A stretch of 64,000 bases of DNA. It comes from Rhipicephalus microplus. Lineage: Eukaryota > Arthropoda > Arachnida > Ixodida > Ixodidae. This document shows, in pieces, positions 55,363-64,000 of this stretch. The notes beneath the pieces were generated by a model. It did not search any database. It saw nothing but the letters and a program-made list of their open reading frames with translations, and was not told where the DNA came from. The DNA lies in assembly GCF_043290135.1 (NCBI RefSeq), contig NC_134702.1:197316491-197380490 (forward strand), read 5' to 3'. Numbering within the stretch: the first letter of the stretch is position 1; each line of letters starts with the position of its first letter. Made by a program: the position numbers and the translations under genes.

Positions 55363-55365
55363 CTT
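55291..55365. repeat. (TA)n microsatellite
   Basis: TA tract, slightly interrupted, with related TATACA repeats to about 55400. Long Ile-Tyr frames across it are artefacts. Confidence 0.95.
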
Positions 55366-56458
55366 ACACTTATATACATACATATATATAAGTATGTATA
55401 TAATTATGTATAGCGTTGACAGCAGCGCCATCACATTTACAATTACCCACAGCACTCTCTGTTGCGCAAAGTTTGAAGGTTACATGGTGTTACGGACAGA
55501 CGAGAGACGACGGATATCGTGAGGTCTTAAGTAGCTTTGCCCCTAAAACTTCTCAAGGTCACGAGGCTTTCGTGGCGTTTTATTTGCCCGTGTCGTTCCT
55601 CCCTGCTTAGCTTCCGCCGCTTTCGTGATGACGAGAGAAGAGAGAATGCAATCGCCGCGTGCGACAAATCTGCGAATCCACTCATACTGGGCGGATTCTA
55701 AAAATGTTTGCAGCGGTGAAGTTTTGAGGGAATAAGCTCTTCTAGTGAATTCATTCTATGGTTAATTTAAAAGGTGTTGCTTGGCCCCTATAAATTTTTT
55801 TGCCGACAGTGGCTGCATTTCTGAAGACAAACGAAATAAAACATATTCATTCGGATGAAAACTTAAATTGAAAACCCCGTACTGTTCGAATTCATTCGGA
55901 GGTCAGCTGTAGTATGAAAGGCATTTTGCTTGTTCCACCTTAATATATGCGATATTTTAAACTATCGTTAAAACATGACGTTGTATGCTAACGCTACAAA
56001 ACATAAATACGGCTGCGAAACCAACAACTTACACACACCATGCAGATTGAAACATTCATGTAAACTTGTTGACGGAGACCTGTCTGTCTGTGTGAAGCAT
56101 TTCGTAGCATTTCATGACAATTCGCCCCTCTCACACTCCTGCAATTGAACCCGGTGTTCCGCAAAGCTCATTGATTGATTTATATGGAGTCTCAAAGCAA
56201 CCGTGTGATTATGAGAGACGTCACTAGTGGATAAGGGCTGCAGCTCGAGCACGAAGGCGCTAGAAGAAATGTGAAACGAAAGGCGAGGCAATGAAAGCAA
56301 AGAGGACAACACGAGTGCTGACTACCGACTGAAATTTATTTTTCGCAGCCCACATGAAAATATATGCAACATGTATGCAATCTATTAACAGCAAACGTGA
56401 GCAACGTGACATATTCTGGGGAAGGGTATCATACAAATAAGGTACAATGATAAAATGG

Positions 56459-57180
56459 CTAACCCTTATCTAAAAGCGCGAACTCTTTGTCATGCAAGGC
56501 CACCGAAGGTTGGCTCACGCATCCTTCACCATATTTTCTAATAAAATACGCCTCAGCCATTTCACGAGTTACTTTGTCCATGTGGCGTACCAGCACACTC
56601 ACGCCTGGAAATCGAGGCTGATACCCGCAGCTTTTACAGTGCAGAACGAGGTTTGAACTAATTCTTTTGGATACATCATTGATATGTTCTCCTAACCTTT
56701 TAATAATGCACCGCCCAGTTTGGCCTATATAACAACGACCCCACGTTAAAGGAAGCATGTAAACAACACCAACTACGCAATCTACAAATTTATTTATGTG
56801 TTTTACGGCACATGTCCAACTTTTTTTTGGTGATTCCACTGAGGCGCTCATCCGTCATCCTGCAAATCTGGCTTACTTTGCACGGGGCTCATAAAACAAC
56901 ATCTACATCATATCTCGAGCCTACCTTCTTCAAACCATGAGATACATTGTGGAAGTATGGGATGAGTGCAACTCTTTTTCGCTCTTTATTTCCTCCTGCC
57001 TTTTCTTGTTTTTGTTTGATTTTCTGCTACAAAGCTTCGCACACTGAAGAAATTACAAATTTTGGAAATCCCTCTGACAGAAGTCTGTATCTGCATTGTT
57101 ACACTATCGGTCATCTTGTGTAGGCATGACTTAGATAAGCCAGCACTTACAGCCCTTATTACCACGAGTTGCAACCAACT
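56459..57180 (-). pseudogene. Penelope-like retroelement fragment with GIY-YIG endonuclease
   Basis: The minus strand reads, from about 57180 leftwards: LSKSCLHKMTDSVTMQIQ; then SVCEALLQKIKQKQEKA, ALIPYFHNVSHGLKKVGSRY (RT thumb and linker, typical of Penelope-like elements); then, after a frame change near 56840, KSWTCAVKHINKFVDC and VVYMLPLTWGRCYIGQTGRC, the GIY-YIG nuclease core, followed by RLGEHIND and a tail ending at 56459. The sequence further left, to about 56300, is probably its 3' end. The RT palm domain is missing, and the stop and frameshift make it inactive. Confidence 0.75.
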
Positions 57181-57201
57181 AGCCCAAATAGCCGTTCTTC
57201 G

Positions 57202-57297
57202 TCACTAGTGGAGGGCTCAGAAAATTTCGACCACCTGGTTCTTTAACGTGCACACAAATCTGAGCATACGGGCCTACAGCATTTCCACCCCCATCAA
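57202..57297 (-). repeat. Partial Ruka-type SINE
   Basis: The minus strand reads GTGGAAATGCTGTAGGCCCG, TATGCTCAGATTTGTGTGCA, CGTTAAAGAACC, AGGTGGTCGAAATTTTC. This is the body of the SINE without the tRNA head. Confidence 0.75.
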
Positions 57298-60267
57298 TGT
57301 TCTGCGAATCTATCCGTTCCGAAAGGAACCTTGCAAAGAGCAGGTTATTTGAAACGTGGCACATCTGGAATAACGCTGCTAACATCAACCGCACTTTTAC
57401 AACAATGTGTACTTAGTGTTTGTACGCAATCCGCGATTCAATAGAAAAGACAAGCTGATTAAAGCAGAAATGACTTCACTTCTACAGGCAATCCAACGAC
57501 CAACTAAAAAACAACAACAAAACAAAATTATCTTGAAAACTGCGGTCATTGAAAAGCTTGCGCTTTAGCCGCTTCAGTGCTATAAAAATGTGAACATGAG
57601 CAAATCATACGGAACATACGCATTATGTTTCGCACAATGACAAAGTTTCTCGTGACCAAGATTTGAGCAGCCTTTAAAGATCGCATGCAGACGGAACTAG
57701 CAAGGATGCGGTGAAGAATGACTCTGTGCCAGTAAAAGAGGCGGAACACCCTGGCTGCGTACTGTCGCGAAACTCCCAGAGTGTCACGGCGCCGCGCAAT
57801 CGCACAGGAATCTTCTCGGTGCATGCTCTGCAAAGTGCGGTTTATGGGCGGTGGTGGGGAGGGGGTACGCAAGGTGCTAGTTCGTGTAATCTATTAAGAG
57901 TTTAATATATTGCCACGAGCGTGTGTCGTTTTAGTTTTGCTGTATGTGGTTTACGCTCACAAAAACTCTCGGCTCTGCTGGGCGCAGACCATGCCTTGGG
58001 GATCGAGATGGTTCACGAATGTAGTAGGTCGTTCCGTTAATGTTGTGCGGAAGACGCGAACACCAAAGGTTATTCGAGAGCTTGCGCGACCACCAGCGAC
58101 AAAGCTGGAAAGTTCGACGCATGATGCATAAAAGACGTCGCGTCGCGAAGGTGCTCAATTTATCGACATCTGGCACGGCATTCGTCAGTGTCACGAAAGT
58201 TCCTTTCTTAGATTAACGAAAGCAGGTTCTTCGTTCCTTCCCTATTTTGGAACAAGTTCCCGTCACAAGTTCCTTAGTTGCAAAAGAAACTTCTTACAAT
58301 TACGTTTTCTAAACTGAAACATGTCGTTACATTAAGGTTGCAAGAGACCTTTTGAATAATATGCAGTATTATATAGGATAAGGCGGTAAAATACGGTCAG
58401 AAATTGAGAGTGCACCTCTATTTTTTATTACCTTATGCGTATTTATTGTAACAGACAGCTGGTTTTACGCAAGTAGAGAAACAATAAATAAACGCTCCTG
58501 GATGAATTTCTTAAAGACTATACCGGCACTGCTACTGACGTGCTACTAACATGTCTGTTTCTTAGACTACACCGGCACTGCTGCTGACAGTCCAACACAC
58601 TTCCCACGTCAATCTTTAATGAAGGATCAGCACACTGTGGCTCAGGCACTAAAATATAAATCTCTACCAATGCAACAATATCAATAAATTATTTGCGCGG
58701 CAAATGACGTCGAAATTGACAAAACATAGGCGTTTATTGAGTGGTCATTTCTTCCTTCACAAGAAGTAGCGAATGAAATGATGTCCAGAATACAAATTTG
58801 TGAAAAAGTAAAGCTCTCTGTTCGTAGTAAACCAACACATTTCTGCATGACTTGTTTTCTGCCTTTATATAATTTTGCTTTTTTGTTCCCTTTTGTTGTC
58901 GCTATTTTTGTCTCTTTCTTTTGATATCTTTCATCCCTATCCTCCTTTCACTGTAGTCGTTTTGTAACCTTGTAGCTTTTTCCTTTCTTACTTTTCTATT
59001 ATTTTTCCTATGTTTCGCTTTCTCTCAAGGCTCGTTCTCTTCTTCATTTACCTTCTCCGCAAAGAAGCTTCCCTTTGTCACCCTATTGATATACTATACT
59101 ATACTTTACTATGCTATGCTCTTCTAGTGATCGTGCAAGCTGCAGAAAAACGCATAGCTGATAGCTTCCTCTACATCAAACTTCTTTTTTATGGTCCCTC
59201 AGCTGAAAAAATATATGCGAACACTTGGCATTGGGGTTGGTGAGGTGTTCGCCCTTACCGTAGTTCTAGTGTATAATTGGAAATGGTCGTTTATTGATGC
59301 AATCGCTCTCTCGATAAATGCGAATTCTCTAGTGCAATGTGGTCGTCGTCGACTGAGATAGCAACAGAATAAACGCAATAATACCCTCTCCGATATGAAT
59401 TGCTTCAATGTGCTATGCTGAATTGTGTTGCTAATACCATTAACAAGCTGTAAAAAAAGCTGTATAGCCGGGGGGTTAGGACGCTCGCTTTCAGATCATG
59501 CGAAAACGGGCACAACTCTTTCCTCACCGAATATCCTCCACGAAGTATTACTGTTTATTTCTTTCGGTCTATCACTTCCACCCACTATTGTGGTTCTCTC
59601 CCCTATCAGAATTACAGCATCCCACACCGGAACAGTCAGTAGAGGCACCTCTGCAGCAAACTGTCAACTGTTTTTTTTTCGCACGTACACATTATAGTCA
59701 TTGTCGATATATTTGACTTTCCTGTGCCCCGGCAAGCACTGTGCAAGGCGAACGATGAAAGTTACTTTATAAGCGCCCTACGTGGTTGCCCCTTCGTTCT
59801 GTTCTGCATGATGGGCTGCTGGGGTTCTCCTGGTGAATGCCGTAGAACGTTTACAAATGGAATGTCGTTCTCGCTACCATTCCGTCATAGATGTAACGTG
59901 TTACCGTTAGAGTTCAACCACTCCGGAATTGAACGGTATGTTCATTCGTTCCTCCGAAAAGGAACTAGTTGGTGGAACGTCAATCTCTACAGCATACTGT
60001 ATTGCATGCATTGCTTCCTGCAGCTTAAATTTCTGTTCCCGGCAACAAGTTCGGCCAAATGATCATTTTCATTTTAGACACGCCTTCTCTTCCTTCGTCG
60101 ACGTCATGACCATGTGACATTATTTATCACTGTTTTATATTTGAGCTATTTCGCAGAACACACACATGGACATTCGCCCAAATCATTAGTTGTCTTACGT
60201 GAATGGCAGTTTTTTATGTGTATCTTTGTCTTACGACTGAATTAACTTTCAGTTGAATTAAGTCAGG

Positions 60268-60390
60268 TGGGCAGATGAGATCAGAAAGTTTGCGGGTGAA
60301 AAGTGGCCGCAGCAAGCACAGGACCGAGTTCACTGGCGGAACATAAAAGAGGACTTTATGCTGCAGTGGGCGCACTTAGGCTGGGGGTAG
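60268..60390 (+). pseudogene. C-terminal end of an RTE/CR1-like LINE
   Basis: The frame reads WADEIRKFAGEKWPQQAQDR then VHWRNIKEDFMLQWAHLGWG and a stop, the typical end W-x-D-I-x-x-x-x-G-x-x-W-x-x-x-A-x-DR-x-x-WR of many LINE ORF2 proteins. It is followed by an ATGATA-rich tail (60390-60415), so only the 3' end is inserted here. Confidence 0.65.
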
Positions 60391-61500
60391 GGATGATAAA
60401 TAATGATAATAAATTAAGGACAAGTGAACGTTCATAAAGCGCATGTCCACGAAGCATTTTTGTGACTTCGTTTCATGGCATGCCGCTGAGAGACAAAAAG
60501 GTTGCCGCTGCGCACAACAGCTAAAGTTTTGGCCGACTGTACTCGTTTCACTTGCGTCCTTTTCGAGCTTAAAGAATTATGTATAAACTCCTGTGTCTTT
60601 TCAATAACAGATCAGAATAAAACGTTAGACTGCTTTCGCTTAGTAACTAGTTACTTTATGTTTGTAGACTGGCTCACTCTAGGGTGACAGTAGTTTTGTT
60701 TACACTCCCACTCCTATTCGACGTGAAGTTAAGACCTGCCACTGTACACAGTTAACCATCTTGTCAGCAGCAACAACAGCCCTTCCATTCACAGTATCAG
60801 AGATTGCACCACCATTATGAGGCATTTTTGTGTGTATTTGAAAAATTGGGTTTGTTGAAGTTAACCTTTGTATACAATTGTATGCCTGGTAGCGTATTGT
60901 CACAAAAACAACATAGCAGGCTGTTTCAGTTAACAAAAGCTTGGCGGCACAATGCTCAGGAAGAACTTGACTATTACTGTGCTTTATCAACAGCAAAAGG
61001 CAAAAAAAAAGCATTGAAAAAGACGCCGAGAACAACTTTTATGGAGGCTTAGCACGTGTCCGCAGTGTTTTACTTCTGCGACCAGTGCAATACATTTTAG
61101 AACGGTCAGCGGTTTCGTTAGGCGAGCTACGTATGATGAAACGTTATGTGGTCCAGCTTCAGGTGGCTGTCGAATGACAACAATGCTCATGAGTAAGTTT
61201 AAAATTATAGCTTCATATTGTCACATGTAAGTGTGCCAATATGAACAGAGTCAATATTTACAGAGAGCCATCTACAGAGAGTCAATATAGCTACATCTAC
61301 AAAGCAACAACGTTTCTCCAAAACACTCAGGCAAATTGACCTAGAGTCATTGTCAGCATTCGTGAAAGCAAAGTGTCGTTTAGTAAGATTAAAATTGTGA
61401 TGCAAGTCAAGCATAAATATTTTTATTCTCACTTTTCACTGCCAACAATATAATCATTGGTTTATCTGTGGCTTGGAGAAAGCACAGATACAAGACTTAC

Positions 61501-62289
61501 CTATCAATGAAGGCCGGAGAAATGATTGAAGTCCAGCCGACGCGACGACAATGCCGAAGGCCACTGACATCTTCTCATGGCCGAAATAGTATTCCAGAGT
61601 CACCGGGAAAATGACAATACCAGTGCCGATGACGAAGCCAATTCCAACGGCTACGGTGAAGATGAGTTCGTGACTGTTCAGGAAAGGCAGAAGCAGGAAG
61701 GCGAACGCCTCCACACACAGTGTGATCGTCAGGGCCACGCTGCTTTTCAAAAGATTTCGGTCAACGGCGATCGGCAACATGAACCTGCCAAAACCCTCAG
61801 AGACTGCTCCTGCTGCCATCACGGTAACAGCAGTCGACATCAGTACCCCTCTATCACAGGCAAAGTCGACGAACAACGACATGTAAAAATCATACGACAT
61901 AGCGTAAGCGTTGAAGCTGTACATCAAAAGAAAAAACATTGGGCTCTTGAACACTGCGAATAAATGACGTAGCTTGTTGTTCCTTTGACTCTCTATGCTT
62001 TTGGCGGTTAAACCAGCGAAGTTTTCAATGTCCTTTACTACAGCTTTGCGCCAATAAGGTGTGCGGGAGAATAAGCTAAACGCAAATCCATTCATGGTGA
62101 TAGCACCGCTGATAAGAAGAGCACCACGAAGTCCATATGCAGTGATGAGGTACTCAAACAGCTTAGGAAACACAAAAAGAGCTGCGGTGACGCCGGCGTA
62201 GTTGAGTCCCATCGCTAGGCCCTTGTTCTTGACAAAGTGCTCGCTGATTATGGTGGGGGCCACTATGTACACCATGCCCGTTCCAATGG
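61501..62289 (-). CDS. Monocarboxylate-transporter-like (SLC16/MFS) gene, large middle exon
   Basis: 789 bp. The acceptor (TTTTCACGCTTGCAG) is directly right of 62289 and the donor GTAAGT at 61500. Membrane helices follow the MFS pattern: AIGTGMVYIVAPTIISEHF, then the SLC16 loop signature FVKNKGLAMGLNYAG (family form F-x-K-R-R-x-LA-x-G-x-A-x-AG), helices 5-6, a cytoplasmic loop with KDIENFAGLTAKSIESQRNN, helix 7 (MFFLLMYSFNAYAMSYDFY), and helices 8-11 to LQSFLRPSLIG. The family moves monocarboxylates or related organic anions, often with protons, across the plasma membrane; the substrate here is unknown. The first ATG in the exon (62275) is internal, not the start. Confidence 0.92.
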
Positions 62290-63907
62290 CTGCAAGCGTG
62301 AAAATATTGAATGGTACAAGTGGAATGATTCAAATGCATACATTCGGTAACTGCCCGTGAGAAGACACTTGACTAGTCTTTAATGCCCGTCCTCTCCCCC
62401 CTCCCCACAAAAGCAAACCCAAATATTGCGGTTGTTATTGCCGAAATAAAAATGGGCGGTAGTCTTAAAAAATAAATAAAAGGGTTTTGGTGTGACCTCA
62501 CTGGTATACAAATGACTTTATGAAGAAAAAGGTGTTTTTTGGAAGACCTACTAGCAGACAGCGTCTGATCTCGCGTGTTTTGGTCTATGCTCTCAAGCAG
62601 CGCTGTTATTTTTCTTCATGGCGGAATTAGAAAGAGAAAAAAATGTTTACTATAAATGCCGTGTAAAGGACCTGATATACCACTGCATAAAGCATGCGCT
62701 CCGAGGCGCAATACCGCTATCCTTGACACGCACAAAGCTATTTACGATCATTCTAAGTTAGGACCAAGGATCTACAAACATGTGAGCCCAGCCTTTGTTA
62801 GCATGATGTGAATGTGGTGAGGTTCGCAGTTATGTCGCATTTCCGAGAACCTTGCGTTGGTTCATCATATAACGTTTATTAGAAAAGCTACAGTGCGTAT
62901 GCGCAATGCTGGGGTTCATGTTTTGCACGAAGTGAAACGCATTTTCGCTGCTATTTCTGCCTGATTTCTATCGAAGCCAGTATATTACCAAACTAAATGT
63001 ATTAATACATGAAGAATGCATACTGCGCTGTTTTCGATTCCCAAGTTTTTATACGTCTTTTACGTTAGAGAGTAACATTTATCAGACTTATCTACCCCAT
63101 ATTTATTTACTCAATAAAGCGATATGCTACTTTTTTCGGCAGTTTTTGTTTCAAACCTCTTCCTGTAACACGTATACATACGGTGTTGCCTGTTTCTAGA
63201 ACCACCGTTTCGTGTCTTGTTTTTGTCAACCACGACTTAAGGATACCAACTACATACTGGTATTTGTTACGTATCATTCACCGAGATAAGTTCTCTACTG
63301 CGCCTCTTTATTGAAGAAACTTAGCTGAATCATGAGAACATTGTTAATAATTACTAAAGGGTCAAGTGAATGTCGTTATACCTTGTCCTTTGGAAACGTC
63401 GGATACAATAGCTTGTGGAAACAATCTTGCTGCATGGTCATTTCTTTCAACGACCAAATGAAATCCCGCAAAATGACAAACAAAACTGCCGCACTGCCGC
63501 GCTGTCAACCCTGTGTTGAAAGAAGTTATCAACATCCGACCATGAACCTGTCGTGCTTCAAGGAATACGGCGTTTCCTTACTTACTGCCAACGTCAAAAA
63601 TGCTCACGCGATGTGAAGCAGGTACCTGGAGACGTGGCTGCTCATTTCTGCATGGTCAGTACTCTAGTTGTTTTGCTCGATGCACATTGGAAAGCAATGC
63701 AAAAAGGTAGCGAAGGAAACTAGTCACGCGGCATCATTTCATATTCCATAGGCTTTCGTTACACGCCAGATATCATCACTATGCAGCAAGCTTGTTAGCA
63801 AAAACGTAACAATTAAGTAGTTTTTAATGACCTATATAAACAAACCAAGCTTAGCTCAGCAAAATTGTTTTGTTGTATTACTGCATGCTATAAAAAATTC
63901 GCCTTAC
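62290..63907 (-). other. Intron of the transporter gene, 1618 bp
   Basis: GT-AG, phase 1. A 94-codon open frame on the other strand (63332-63616) has no domain and is not accepted. No repeat boundaries were recognised. Confidence 0.8.
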
Positions 63908-64000
63908 CATGCACTACACCCAGTGAAAATATCAGGAAACCAGTAGTTGTGGCAAAAAAACTCAACATAAGGCCGATGCTTGACATCGCTGCGCCCGCAA
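63908..64000 (-). CDS. Monocarboxylate-transporter-like (SLC16/MFS) gene, partial exon at window edge
   Basis: The donor GTAAGG starts at 63907 on the minus strand. The visible part reads MSSIGLMLSFFATTTGFLIF then SLGVVHG, a membrane helix (probably helix 3). It joins in phase 1 to AIGTGMVYIV of the next exon to give GVVHAIGTGM, the MFS helix 3-4 hinge. The 5' exons, including the SLC16 helix 1 signature, lie outside the window. Confidence 0.85.

Larger units (their letters stand above)
53731..61500 (-). other. Intron of the transporter gene, 7770 bp, loaded with repeats
   Basis: GT-AG intron, phase 1: donor GTAAGT at 61500, acceptor CAG at 53731. It contains a SINE (54408-54646), a GCC-type trinucleotide run (about 55124-55156), a (TA)n tract (55291-55365), a Penelope-like fragment (56459-57180), a SINE fragment (57202-57297) and a LINE end (60268-60390). 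The stretches 57300-60260 and 60390-61500 show no further supported feature. About 58196-58290 and 59855-59960 may be dispersed repeats, but I could not define their ends. Confidence 0.85.

Noticed and set aside
61577..61963. Plus-strand 128-codon open frame
   Set aside because: It is the antisense shadow of the transporter exon at 61501-62289.

Overview
This window reads as nuclear genomic DNA of a hard tick (Ixodidae, probably a metastriate such as Rhipicephalus, Dermacentor or Hyalomma). The reasons are two full-length copies of a tRNA-derived SINE of the Ruka type known from ticks, GT-AG introns, long (GATA)n, (GACA)n and (TA)n microsatellites, and layer on layer of decayed Ty3/gypsy, LINE, Penelope-like and DNA-transposon copies. 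The species call is inference; no search could be run. Host coding sequence is sparse: the last three exons of a monocarboxylate-transporter-like (SLC16/MFS) gene on the minus strand (53525-64000, running off the right edge), the terminal exon of an ionotropic glutamate receptor-like gene on the plus strand (39112-39388), and a well-formed but unassigned 40-codon exon at 2249-2368.

Left to right. 1-1385 is a broken gypsy pol. 2567-6608 is an almost complete P-element-like transposon: inverted termini, a 7-bp target duplication GTACTAG, a THAP-domain exon joined by a clean 100-bp intron to a transposase body, and only a few disabling lesions. 8320-9760 is a decayed LINE with reverse transcriptase and RNase H. 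10395-12195 is a composite repeat of roughly 147-bp units ending in (GATA)n; a second copy lies at 40869-42678. 12778-13357 is a TTAA-bounded non-autonomous element, 14302-14451 an isolated half THAP finger, and 14680-14885 a fold-back repeat.

14968-20322 is an intact Ty3/gypsy retrotransposon with two identical 173-bp LTRs, inserted in a (TA)n tract. Gag and Pol are in different frames, and the gag stop codon directly follows a canonical -1 slippery heptamer, G GGA AAC. 21771-23955 is a CR1/L2-like LINE on the minus strand. 26915-32338 is a second, degenerate gypsy element on the minus strand with its own recognisable LTR pair. 33520-34004 is a TA-flanked MITE, and 36797-36884 a near-perfect 41-bp-arm hairpin.

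The right half carries fragments of further LINEs (43103-43237, 44589-44690, 60268-60390), a 4-kb decayed LINE with an esterase-like domain, endonuclease and reverse transcriptase (45150-49260), SINEs, and a Penelope-like GIY-YIG endonuclease fragment (56459-57180) inside the 7.8-kb intron of the transporter gene. The two systems most worth a second look are the P-like THAP transposon and the gypsy element with its frameshift signal.
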